Shown here one piece after another: positions 13,001 to 26,200 of a stretch of DNA of 64,000 bases (within the stretch, counting starts at the first letter, position 1; each line of letters opens with the position of its first letter). The translations under genes were made by a program, and so were the position numbers. Location: positions 21,875,108-21,939,107 of the forward strand of contig OW203763.1 in the NCBI GenBank assembly GCA_934045905.1, read 5' to 3'. The notes beneath the pieces are model-generated. The model did not search any database. It saw only the letters and a program-made list of their open reading frames with translations, and was not told the origin of the DNA. This DNA is from Leuctra nigra. Taxonomy: Eukaryota; Arthropoda; Insecta; Plecoptera; Leuctridae.

Positions 13001-16000
13001 AAAGCATTAGAAGTATTAAAATATATTTACTCTGTGAATACGGGGAAGCCAAAGGACACCTATCCGGTATGTAAGATTAACAATCTAATTAAAGTTTATA
13101 ATGTGTACCTATATACAAGGGCCTTAACGACAGTAACTGAAAAGTGGGTAAAACTTTTTGTATTAATTGACATACATATTTCAAATTGCCTATGGTGAAA
13201 AAAGAACTCTTCCTCTACGGTATGACCTAACATTTTCTTATTCACAAGAGATGTGTTTGCCTCTCCATAACACAAACATGTGGGTGCTGTAGGAAGTACA
13301 CTTCTTCACAGCCAATAGTTTGTTTGCGTAATCAAAATGGTGAAAGGTAGAAGTCGAAGCGTGTAAGATTTTCAATGTTACGTGGATGGAAAGACATTGG
13401 CCGGCTAAATCTGCCGAATCGTTCGGCCTGTAACACAGGTTATTGCCAAACAGCAGAGCATAGGCTGATTTTGGCCGAATATTATCGGAGAGTTTGCTTC
13501 AACGTTCGCGCAAATTCGCATCTATTTTGACTTAGATAATGGTGTGAACAGTTTTATGGAGTAAGAAGAGTTACTCTATCACCATGTGCAATTTGAAGTA
13601 TGAATGTCAATTAATAAAAGATTATACCCACTTTTCCGCTAGTTTCGGTTCGGCCCTCGTATATACTTCAGTAGTCAACATTTTGATAATTAAGCTGAGC
13701 ATATGTTTTGGTTTATACCCCTCCTAAGTCATCTATCATGATTACATGATTATCATGATTATCATGATTACAAGAAGATTATCTATAAGATAAAATATTG
13801 TTTATGAAGATAATCTATGGCATATAAAGTAATAAAAGTAAAACGTGTGCGCTTGATTAGAAAATCGAAACGAACAAAATTCAGAGCTCGGAGACAAAAA
13901 AAATCAGTGCCAAAGACTCAAAGTCACAGAAATATGGATGTCTGACGTATGGATGACTCATTAGCTGGGTAACATACAAAGTTGAAGTCAATGTGAGAAA
14001 ATTAATTCTACCTGAATTATTCATAAATTGTTTTAAAATAAAATTCCAATTGCGAATACATTCATCAACAATTTATATTCTTCATATGAATCCCATGCTA
14101 TAAAAAAATTCAACAATTTCTGCTAAAAGCATTGATGAACACCTAAAATGTGCGTTACTGATAGACCGTTATTTCAGACTACTTTTTATTATCTTTTTAT
14201 TATTGCATTACTTGTTATTCTTATTTGAAGTGTCGTTTCAACTCTTCATTACAATACTGTAATGAACTTTTTGTAATGTACTTTCGATCTAGTGCCAACA
14301 CAATTCACCGTCCCATTTGTGTGAAAGGAGGGACTTTTATATCTATAAACAGTTCTTTTACCATTTTCACGAATCATAATCATTTATCATTTACTTTTGC
14401 CACTGAGCTTAAGCAGTGTCGGAACTCGGATTTCAGGGCCTCCCCACGAGATCTTCATATGTCCCCCCCCCCCCCCCCATACAAAAAGATTAATTATTTT
14501 GTTAACTTTACTCTCGATAAGTCAATATGTTTCAGTTTGGTGGGTTTCGTTTGCTGGGCTTTTAGTTCCCCTAATGAATTCAATTGATAGCAAAAGGTTG
14601 GGTTCGCGAGGCCCCGGAAAAATGTTGTTTAATTTTCGGGACCCTAAAGTCCAGCCCCTGACGACCGCAGGCCCCGCGGCCCCATAATTCCACCAATGAG
14701 CTTAAAAAGTTTTCATCGCTTCTTTCAACAGGTAAAGATGCTCAAAATCGATGCCTCTGAGGAAATAGTCGAAGTAAGAAATGTGGATACTAAAGACAAA
14801 TTTGCATTTTTTAAAATAATGTATGACCAAACGGCACCTCTCTTTAAAACGCCTCATTTAAAGACAACATTGTTAGCATGTTTCATTCAATTCGGATTGT
14901 ATACAAGGTAAATTACTTCATCATTGTTACTCTCTAGCTATTGTTACCACAATACAATAGTGGTACCAACGTGATTAAAAAACATTTAATTCCATGTTGT
15001 TTTCAGCTGTAATGGATTTTACCTCTGGGTCCCTGATATCTTTAATCGGCAAGCGGAATACGAGACGTATTATCAAAACTCACCGAAGACAATCTGTCAC
15101 ATGATATCAGTATTATCTGAAAACGTGAATCCTGTAAACGGAAAAGCATCATATTTCTTTGGAATTAACGGAAGTGAAATATATTTTAATGTAACTAACC
15201 AGGATGGATATAGAGGGAATAATAATAGTTACTATTATTCTCATAATTACAGTGGGAACAGTTTTAAATTTGATAATGTGACTGAGGAAAAGGAATGTGA
15301 TTCTTCAATTGATCCAATTGTTTTTTTAAATACATTGATAATTGGACTTGTAACGGCAGTTGCGTATACATTGGTTGGATTTGCAATTAAATACATCGAG
15401 AAGAAGACGATTATAGGTAAATGTATAACTAAAGTATTAAGAGTAGACTGTACCCCGATCCAATAAGCGTCAGAACTTTTGAACCATTCAAACTATTTAA
15501 AAAAAAATGGTTGCGTAGCAAATTTCATAATCGTCATAATTAAATAATAACACTAACTTAGACAACAGTGTTTGGGCCCAAAGTCTAAGGAAATTTAAAA
15601 TATCTCAATTGTTTTCTACTTTCTGTCCAGTTTGGAGTCACATTTTGTATTTATGTAGTTGGTGGTCGTATTTCTAAGGTCGACTCAAATAGCAATTATG
15701 CTAACTATTTATAATATGTTTTAATATTAATATATGCATTGATGATCCAAAATATTAAAAAATTAATGAATCACAAGAAAATATATAGCACAGGGTACAG
15801 CCGACTATTTTACGAAATGTTATAACTCGTAAATCCAAATAGTTAAACATTCTTACATCATGATTGAACATTTTTGGTCCATGAATAAATAGATATAAAT
15901 AATACACGATGGTGACCTGAAATACAGTTTCTCAAGAAATTAAAATATAATTTGCTGGTGAATACGTTTGTAACGTCACTGCGATGCAAACTTCAATGTA

Positions 16001-16659
16001 ACTCAACAAAAAACAAAGTTAACAAAACATGGTTCTGTTCTAGGTTTGGGTTTGGTAATATCTTCTGCATCTGGTGTTGGACTTTATTTTGTCACTTCAA
16101 GTACTGGCATTCTGATAATGGTAACACTATTCACGGTTTTCTCTGGGTTATGTATAAGTGTTATGAACAGTGCTGTCATTGAAGTTTACCCCACACATCT
16201 CAGGTAAAATTGAAGTGGATTTTAAAGTGGAGGTAATCGTTGAGGTAATCCGTATTTTAAATGTATTCTTGTTTTGTTCTTTAGGGCGATGGCAGTTTCC
16301 ATATCTCTTATGTTTGGTAGAGTTGGTACTGTTTTTGGAGTACTGCTCATGGGGATTTTATTAGATATCAACTGTTCGTCAGCAATTGGGATTTTAAGTG
16401 GAATTGTTTTAGGTACAGTAAAAATTAAATTAGTGCATTTTTACTTGATTTGTTAATTTCCTATTTAGGTTTCCAATAAGCAAGTAATATTAATAATAAA
16501 GAGAAAAATAATGTTGATATGTTGATATGTTAAATGATATATTATATGTTTCTAATAATATGTTAATGTTGTTTTGTTTTTTCAGTGTGTGGATTGGCAA
16601 GTAGTTTATTTCCATCACCAAAACAAACATCGAATAAAATGTATACAGTGAACGAATGA
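10011..16659 (+). CDS. SV2-like MFS transporter, copy 1
   Basis: Ten coding exons, assembled by GT-AG sites and paralogue alignment: 10011-10035, 10163-10234, 10710-10871, 11515-11677, 12700-13066, 14732-14907, 15007-15416, 16044-16203, 16285-16412, 16586-16659. They total 1,737 bases, 578 residues plus TGA. The protein is a 12-span major facilitator of the synaptic-vesicle-glycoprotein-2 / SLC22-like group, probably moving a small organic solute; the substrate is unknown. Visible features: GKFHYILLL at span 1, MFS loop GFLADTRGRR (residues 96-105), YLGEFHASATRTR after about residue 152, ESPKF (229-233) after span 6, YPTHLRAMAV in the second half. The loop between spans 7 and 8 is long (about 336-425) with at least five N-glycosylation sequons, including NGS, NVT, NNS and NYS. 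An intron present in copies 2 and 3 is missing inside exon 5. The first exon is 25 bases long, as in copy 2, which supports this start. Confidence 0.88.
13117..13659. mobile_element. Foldback MITE in intron of copy 1
   Basis: Two imperfect inverted arms of about 105 bases, 13117-13220 and about 13550-13659, flank an unrelated middle. Both arms carry AGGGCC, then GAAAAGTGGGTA, then TTAATTGACAT when read inward. The element is flanked by TATATAC at 13110-13116 and 13660-13666, which fits a target-site duplication. No ORF; non-autonomous. Superfamily not assigned. Confidence 0.75.
14414..14478. mobile_element. hAT-like end fragment with C-tract
   Basis: CAGTGTCGGAACTCGG at 14414 is followed by CCTCCCC, and a 16-base C run occupies 14463-14478. 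The same CAGTGNCGGAAC...poly-C/G arrangement occurs at 6241 and 28254, so this looks like a fragment of one non-autonomous family. CAGTG-type ends are usual for hAT elements. The element boundary was not resolved. Confidence 0.4.
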
Positions 16660-17160
16660 ATGTTATAATATAAAAACAAAAGGAATTGTCTGTATTTGAA
16701 ACTTGATTAATATACATTGTATATTTATTGTTGAACAATTTTCGTTTCTTATTACCTCACCTAGTAATTTCACAAAAATCACAATTTATTAAAAGTAAAT
16801 GAAAGTAAAATATCGTATGCAGTAAAAGAGAAAAAAAGAGAACAAGAAATAATATGTAAATAGTTCTAAATTTTTCTTAAAAAACTTCAGAGAATTATTG
16901 TCGTTTCCTTGGAAACAAATTCAAATCTTCTTTCTTTCAACTTCCGTAATTTACCTTTTTCATTTCCTACTTGACGTATGCAAATATAATACCTAGTAAG
17001 TCTACTTAGACATAGAATTCCTTTTTTACAACTAGATAACAGCTGATGTCAAAGTACAAAGATTTCGAGATAAAATTGAGAAGAATAGCTTTATTTGAAC
17101 AACAATGTTGACTGCTAGGTCTATTACAAACTGAATGACTAGCTAGTTTGCTCAATTAAT

Positions 17161-17166
17161 TCAGTT
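17161..17166 (+). promoter_or_regulatory. Arthropod initiator of transporter copy 2
   Basis: TCAGTT matches the arthropod initiator consensus and lies 52 bases upstream of the ATG at 17213. No TATA box is visible about 30 bases upstream, so an initiator-driven promoter is plausible. Confidence 0.35.
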
Positions 17167-17212
17167 TTAGAGGTGCACATTTTGAATAGACACATCACAT
17201 CATATACACATC

Positions 17213-20200
17213 ATGGCAACCATTGCTGTCTTGACAGGTAAGAACTCTTTCAATTCATCTAAATTTTATAAAACTTGAAGCTTTTTGGAGGAAGCCACAT
17301 CAACATATACACATTAATCATCTAAACAAACAAAAGTCATTAAACATTTTGTATCAATTCGTAAAATGATTGATTATTAAATCAATCATTTTACGAATTG
17401 ATACAAAATGTTTAAAAAAATGAATAATGACAGCCATAGGATATAGGAATAAATTTGGCCTTTGGCATTTCCTATTGCGTATTTGAAAAGCTGCAGACAT
17501 TTGAACAGTATCTTAGGATACCTTTGTAAGTTATCAGCTTAATATAAAATCTGTAAAATATAATTTCAAATTCTTAAAAACGTTGAATTAATGTATGTGC
17601 ATAGATAATTTCCCTGGAGATGGCGCGAAAGAAAATTCAAAAGAGAGGGTTGATTTTGAAGAAGCAATCACTTTAACTGGTACGTATTTTATCTCGACTT
17701 ATTCTGATTAAAACTTCAGATGTAATTGGAATAATGCTTGGTTATAAGTACGTTATTTTTTCACATGTTTCTGCTCTAGGTCATGGAAAATTTCATCACA
17801 TCTTGTTATTTGGCTGTGGCTGTTGTCTTTTGTCCATGATGATGGTAACACTGATAACTGGATATTTGTTACCTTCCGCACAATGTGATTTAAATCTGTC
17901 AACACAAGATAAAGGGATACTCAATGCCATTTGCTTCATAGGTAAAACGAGTTTCCACCTTTGTAGTAAAATCATAAAGAATGCATCAGTATTTTTTTTT
18001 TATCTTCGTACACCATAATCTATATATTTCATTTAATTAAAAGCAAGATATTTACATATGCACAGACAAATCTCAAGCTAGGTATTGTTTATAACTATCT
18101 ATTCATCGATATCGAAACTTTCTACTTACGTTACTTAGGCCTGGAGGACCACAACTCAAGTTCAATTTAACTTTCTCCAGCTAATGGATTAAGAGCTGCC
18201 ACAGCCAATAGGATTAAACAAATTTGGATGTAATCCATGAATAAATACATACTCCATGATCCATCCCCAATCTTACAAAGTTTCAGCCAAATCCTCCCAT
18301 TGGTTAACAAACCATACTTATTTCCTGTGATTTTTGAAATTTAAACTAGAACCATTTAACCGATAAACTTTAAACTTTGCATGGTCATTGGGACCAACAT
18401 TTTAGGTATTTTTGAAATGTTCAGACTAATCTGTCGTTATCTTCAAAAGTTATTGTCATTTTAAGGACTTTGTTCTATAATCTTGATATTTTTGCATATT
18501 TATGCCAGGAATTTCAATTATTTGATCAGTGCCTTCTTGATGCTTCCGTTTTAAGGCCTGTCGAGCAGAGACTTACAAACGCATACTTATCAAATCGCAT
18601 GCAGGACTTGAAATCGGCGTTTTGAAAACGTTTGCGTTTTCATTGTATAAAACGTGAAAAAATTGAAGGCTAAGGCTTAGTTGTCAACTTTTTTTTGGTT
18701 TTAAACAAAGAAAACGCGAACGTTTTCAAAACTCTGATTTCAAGACTTGGGGTCCAGTACGAAGGCTCGCTCTCCAACGCGTTACACAGAGTGTTTCGGT
18801 AGTTAAATTTATATTGACTTGGTCCTATCTGCCATTTGAAATTGATGGGAGAAATTAAGGAAAGTGTATCGATTAGTTTTATAGTTTATCTGTAGAGAAA
18901 AATGATTCTAAAAATCAACCGAGGAAAGAACGAGGAAATTATAGTTCAGAGTTCAGAGGTTTGTTTTGTTTTTCAGGTATGATATCAAGTTCACATTTGT
19001 GGGGATTTCTCGCGGATACAAAAGGACGAAGAAAAACACTCATCTTATCACTAACTCTTGATTCTTTATGTGGAATTCTGGCGAGTTTTTCTCCAACATT
19101 CACCATTTTAGTCGTATTTCGTTACTTCAACGGCTTTTTGTAAGTTAACATAAAATGTTTGCTATATAAACTTCAAAATAATGAAAGCTTGTTTTAATAT
19201 TTATAAAGTTTTAGAGTTTATTTATATTCTTTGTAACCCATTTCCGATCGAAGGAAATTGATTTCTGTATTTTCTCTTTCTGAAACTATTTCAATTCCAT
19301 TCGTATTGGCTCAGGGCCGAGAAAGCTTTGAAAGTTGTGGTATCGGGTAGGCTTCAGAGACCGAGATTTGCATTCGAAGATTCAAAGCTTCCATGAACAT
19401 TAGCATACATTGCCATATGCCATTCGTCACGCTCAACTAGCAATGTGAACTTTTTTTATAAGTATCGAAACAGCTTGCTTTTTTTGGTATAAGATCGACT
19501 TAGCTTCTGAAACAAATTATTACTGCTAGTAAAATAAGCTAAATATCAATTAGAGTCCCTGGAAGTTTCAGTCAATCTTTTTCCATGTAAACTACATCAA
19601 TAGTACTGTTATTCGTGGGGTATTCGTGGGGTGTAGTATTTTCAGACATATAGAAAGCGTTCTCCAAAAATTGTATAAAGTCTAACTCTTTCATGTCAAC
19701 CTCTTCAAGAGCTTTGTTATCAAAAAATTAAGTTCAGTTAGGTTTGAAAATACGAAAAAAATTAGGATCTAAACCTTGGGTTTCAGTGTGTGTCTGATAT
19801 TTTGACATCAATTATTAGTCGTTTAGCATTTATGTATAGATTAAACATTCATTGTACAAGTTATATTAATGGTGTTATGTTTTATGTATTGTACAGTATT
19901 TGCGGGCCAGCGGCTGTGATGTATGCATATCTGGGAGAATTTCATTCAGAAGCTACACGGACAAGAACTATACTGATATCCGGTATTTTTATAGGCATGG
20001 GAATCACATGTCTACCCGGTAAGTAAACCATTTATTTCACTTTTAAAAACGAAAATAGAACGTGATGTGTGTGAATAGTCAAATAAAATATCCGATTCTT
20101 GTACCAAGCAGCAGAAAGTTTTTTGATATGTAAAAGTAAATACAATCATTTTATTTACACGTTCACACGTTCAGAGTTTGAATGTAAATATTATTTACAC

Positions 20201-23200
20201 TCAAGTTTCATTATTTGCGTTGGGTTCAGTACATTTACCAATAAAAGCATAGCCAAAAACTGAAAATAAATAAATATGTTTTTTTATAAAAATAAAAGTA
20301 TGTACAAATATGATAACTGTTGCAATTCTATTGAAGACATCAAAGTATGATCATATAAATTTATGGGAGAATCGATTTAGAAATAAGGTTTCGAACTTAA
20401 CATAAATTGATTGTTATGTAAATTTTTATCAAGCAACCAAATATTCAACAAAAATGTATAGAATCGTTCACTGAGATGACTTAAAATCAATTTGAAAGCT
20501 ATTTTCTATGTTCATCAAGCTCGAATAATCTATTTTCAGGTTTGGCGTGGTTGATTTTACCACAAACATGGAGTTTCGAATTACCATGGTGTACCTACAA
20601 CTCATGGCGTATCTTTATAGCATTCTGTTCACTACCAAGTTTAGTAACAGCTTTAATCTTCTACCTCCTTCTACCCGAAAGTCCAAAGTTTTTACTCTCT
20701 CTTGGTAGAGAGGAGGAAGCTTTAGATGTATTGAGAAGCGTCTTCGCGCGAAATTCCGGCCACCAGCCGCAGGAATATCCAGTGAGCATTGTTAATCATC
20801 GTCTAATTGCTCTATCGACAAGATTCCATTTCATGCGCATGCTCTTATTTTCAAGTTGAGACTGTGTATGGCTCATCCGAATAGTGTTCGATATGTTATC
20901 GAAGGCTTTTGCGGTTTCGCCTAAAGACCTTTCGAAACGTGAACTGAATTAAAGTGGGGAGTATACGCGGTCAATATGTGCGTAGTACACCGACAAAGTA
21001 AAAGTCATGTTCACAATATCATATTTGTTTCCTAACTTTTAAGTTTGGGAACATGGATTTTCTCGACCTAGCGTCAATGTAAGGATGAACTGTTATTTTG
21101 CTGTGAGATACACAGTTGATGAAATACCATATTTTATGTTTTCATAGCGGTGTACGTCTTGCGGTTCTCTAAAGTTAATAAAAAGTTAATCGTGCAAATA
21201 AAATTCCATTATTCAACGATCCTTTATTGGGGCACTTGGACATATCATGAGTATAAAACCAATTGCTAATAATAGGATATGATTTGTTGTGATGTATAGT
21301 CACCTCCGAATGTCCTGATAAAACTTGCACCTTGCAGCGGCTACCAGTCGTACTCAGACGTAGTATTAGTTGCCCAGATTGATTGATATTTGTATACAGG
21401 GGGATAATTGCAAGACTGGTTTTATCACTGGCTTTTATCACCACAAATAAAGACGTCTGTACCCAGCGTCACAAATGGTGGCCCCGGTTGGATCGCACTC
21501 GAGGATTTAAAAGAAATTATGAAAACAAATCTTTAAATAAAGTGCATATAAAATAGTCATATGATTTTTAGGTTTTTATTTGTTATATAGATGATCATCT
21601 TCCCACAACAAATGGTGGCAGATGTGGGATTTCCCAAAGTTTCCCACTGTTCAAAGTTTACTTTAGCTAAAGTATCTGTTTGAATTCTAAGTACGGTGGT
21701 TATCGTATCAGTTTCGAATATACTGAATCAATACATTGCTTATTTGACTCTGACTTCCAAACCCTGAGTTACTAGATAACTCCTGAATCAGAGTCCTTAT
21801 TTGAGAAGTCCCATTGAGGCATTTATACGCTTCCATAAGCTAAGCCTTCATGTTTGTTTTTATCCTTGGACTGTTTGTTTTTGTCGAAGTTAGTCGTGTA
21901 AATAAAACTGGACTATGGTACAAACTGGGAGATATATTTAAAAGATCTATACGTCTATCTATTACATAAAAATAAAGCGTCAAAATTAAATTGGCAGGAA
22001 CAAGTTAAAAGGGTTACTGGGAAATCGATTAAAAATACTAACTTTGTCATCAGAAATCTAAAGCATGCTGACAAATATGTCAAACATCAAGCATATAAAA
22101 CACTCATAAGACCCATACTAGATTACGGGAGTGCAATTTGGGACCCATATAAAATAAATGAAATAACTCTTTTGGAGAAAGCACAGAGAATGGCTGTAAG
22201 GAGAGTGACGAATGAAACCAGGAAGTGGAAGATAAAGAGAAATGAAAAGGGAGTGGTTGTGAGAGAGTGGGTGAGTCCGACAGAGTTGATGAAGGAATTA
22301 AAGTGGGAGAAGTTGGAGGAAAGGAGAAAGGTAACGCGGTTATGTAATTTTTTTAGAATATATAAGCAAATTGGCGGGTGGAAACATTTTGGACAGTTTT
22401 TGAAATTGAAAAAAAAGAAACGAACAGATAAGCATGAACATCAAATTATAGAATGGCCCATAAAAACGGATATTGGAAAAAATGCATTTTTATTAAGAAC
22501 AATTAGAGAATGGAATAATTTGGAAGGTGTGTTTGACTCCGTAGATATTGAGGAATGTAGTGTAAGAGAATTTAGGAATAAGTTAATTAGTTATATATTA
22601 GTAGAGTAATGAGTTATTTGATGTATAGTAGTAATGTTTAAATGTTAAATTTGTTGTAGTCTTAGTTTTGTTTATAATATTAATTAATATTCCTTGCCAC
22701 CGGGGAAACCCATTTGTAAGATGAAAAATAAAATGAAATGAAAATGAACATTTTCTTGTTTATGATTTCAGGTTAAAGCATTAAAGGGACTTGGCAAAGT
22801 GAAAGAGATTGATATTCTATCGCCGAGTGTCGACGACTCAAATCGATCAAGAAGTTCAGTTGCTGCCATCCTACTCAACATGTGGCAACAAACATTGCCA
22901 CTTTTCAAGAAACCTTATCTTCGAACCTCCACACTAGCATGCATTCTGAATTTCGGCATATTCGCAAGGTATATTGGATCAGAGCAAATTCAAATTGACT
23001 GTTTATTTGAGTACTGTGAAATCAATTTTTATATCTTGTGAAGGAATAGTGAAAACTCAATCCTACGTCATTTAAAACTTTTCCAGCAGATTCTACAAAT
23101 AGCTCAAATTAATAAGTTAATTTATTTAATATTTAATTAGACACCGTAATTAACATTGATACAACTGAAATCTTTCATATGACAGTTTTGTATTGTGTTT

Positions 23201-26200
23201 ATTGATTTACAAGTTTGTCATTTCGTAAATGAACATTGCTCATTTATGATCTTTTGATCGACCTTTTACGATTTTATTGAAGTTATCAATAATCATTCTC
23301 TATGTATCTTTCAATATTATATTCTCTCTTTGACATGGATGAACTAACGCATTTATTAATTATAGATTGCCATCGTATAGTCTTGCATTTCAATTCATTA
23401 TAGAAATTAATAACAAATATAAGCTAATACAATTTAATACTATAATCAAAACGAAAACATAGTACAATGTTTTCAATCGGCTGTACCCCAGAGGTAGACG
23501 GCCGGAAGTCCATGAAGTCTTGAGGAGAGTTAAAAAACCAGTGGATAGCCTTCATCCAATCATATTAAATTGGAATGGCTACATGAGTCATAATGTAAGA
23601 GAATACTTCAATATAACTGTATTTGTTGACATCAGTCAAGTAGCAATTAATAGAGCTCGATTAGATCATTTCAAAAGTGTGCAACATTTAATCGAGAAAA
23701 TGGACTTCTGGCCTTCTACTTCTAATTTACAAAAACGTAATTTACATTTTAATGTTACAGTTCGAACGGCTTAATTCTTTGGCTACCCGAGATATTAAAT
23801 CGGTTTACCGAGTACGGAAACCGCCATCCAGAACATCCTTTAACCATATGTGAGATAATGGATGATGTCCCAATTAATCGGTCAGTGACGATGAATAATC
23901 TTGAACCAAATGGCAATGATGATCGTGAAATGTATCTGACTGTTATTGATACGGAATGTCAAACTGCCATTGATAGCGCCGTGTTTATAACAACAGTCAT
24001 TATTGGAGCTGTGTCTGCTGTTGCTTATCTCTTCGTTGGTGTTTTAACTAAATTCATTAGCCCGAAACTAGCAATATGTAAGTATTTTATGGAAATATTT
24101 ATTATTTTATTTGAAACATTGAATAAAATCTGATGTATTTAAAATGTTACAAAATCATGATTTCTCACTAGGTACTAATTTATTTACGCGCTGCTCGATA
24201 ACGGTAGTGTATTTTTTTAGTGGAATTTTGCTGTGTACAGCATTTTGTAGAGGATTTCCTAGCTCTTTTCGTAATTGATTTTTAAAGCTATATTAATAAA
24301 GCGATTGAACAATCTCAAAGCTCTCCAGAACTCGTTTCAACTTTTCCGAGTGTGTCCCGCACTCCACGGCATATTGCATTGTGCTTCTGAGATGAAAAGG
24401 AACTCGTCATTTCTCTATAATCTGTTTACACTGATCAATGTGTCACTCAACAATTATTTTTCAATGAGACTTGGCCCATTTTTTGATCACCACTTTTTAG
24501 TGCAGAATGTGTGTATTTTTTTTTAAAGTAGACTTGGCTGGTATTCTTACACGGACTGCTTTTCATGAGTCTGTTTTACACTGTTCAATATGCAAAATAT
24601 TTTTCAGGTAAGTTACTTAGTTAGTTCCTACTATTCAATAATATAAACATAAAAAATTTAAATAAAAAAAAAATGTAATTACCTTAATTATCATTTAAAA
24701 TGTAATTTTAAAGTAAACATTAAAAAAAAATTGTTGGATAATTGTTTTCAATTTTGAACGTGTTCAAAATTAAGTACTGTCGCATTATATATTCTTCAAC
24801 ATGCTCCCCTAAGTCTTGAGGCGTGTTTATTCATTTACATACCAGCACCAAAACATGTGTACGTAAATTGGTTGACTAAAGCAAAACCAAAAGTTAATTA
24901 TTACCTCTGGATGTGTACCTACCGGTACCTACCAACCCATACACTTGGGAAATTCAGATTCTGTCGGGAGCTTTTTCTGTGCTTTACATGGGTCAGAATC
25001 ACATTTTTTAGACTATGAAAGGGAAGTGAATGTCAACATGTGGCATGACATGTTTTTCTAATTTATAAGTTGCTATTTAAACCTAACCCATACTCATGAA
25101 TCTTTCATAAAGTACACTCTCGTTTGGCAATTGAACAAGTGTGCGGAAACTTTACAGAGCGAAAAGCTTATTTTATATAGATACTAACTCAATGGAAAAC
25201 TAAACTACGTTCCTATAAGAATGAGTGAATATTTATCGTAGTTGGAAGTTTTTCATCTATATCTCTTTAGAGAAGAAAAATAAACACACAGAAAAGATCT
25301 GTTTCTATGGGACTCTGGGCTAGGAAGAAGCTGAGGTGATGGAATTGAAGCGGAAATTACTATCATATGCTATCAACTTTATTAAAAGAAATTTAGAAAG
25401 TGCAGTGGTGTAAATGAAATATGCATTTCAGAAGGTGTGATATGCTATTACCTCTGTTTAGCTTCAGGGTGAGTCGATATCTGTTTTGGGGACTTTAATG
25501 GATTGCTTCCCTTAAAAACAGAGAAAAACAGAGAAAAATATATTGATGCACAGAAAATTAATCCCAGCCTGACTGATTTAACATTTGAGTAGAATATTTT
25601 TCTTTAGAATTTGAGGGCTATCGGAGTATTTTGGCTGTTGCTCCATAAGCAATGTTATGAAAATGTTATGAATATACATAACATTTACTCAATAAGACTT
25701 GTGTGAAAATATTTTTCTTCTATTTATCGCTCGGGGCATGGCCACAGATATTCATACTTTTATGAGTACTTATTGATAATCATGCAATACACAATCCCTC
25801 GAAAAATAAACACTTTTCTAATGTTTAGATATTTTTTATCTAAATATATTTTTCTCGTACGGCTTGATTTGAACAAAAAAACTTTTTTCTGGTTGACAAA
25901 TGGACATACTATAAAGAAACAATTTAAAACGATACCAACGTGTGTTATTTTAAAAGTAAGAAACCAAATTATAAATTATTTTCCTATTACCCTCATGTTA
26001 ATGTTATGTTCATTCTCTGTTGAGATAAAATTGAATTGAAATTCTCAATATAAGACGGGAGTTGCAAGTTACAGTACATTTTATGAGTCTTTTATACTTA
26101 CATTATAAAATGCTGTATATTTTTAAATTTTTTATTAAATTTGTGATTTAACAAGCAATACTTTAAGCAATACTTCAAGTACGTCTTGTTTTTGCAGTGT

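Noticed and set aside
14225..14687. ORFs with a proline run
   Set aside because: The proline stretch is the translated C-tract of a hAT-like fragment inside an intron of copy 1.
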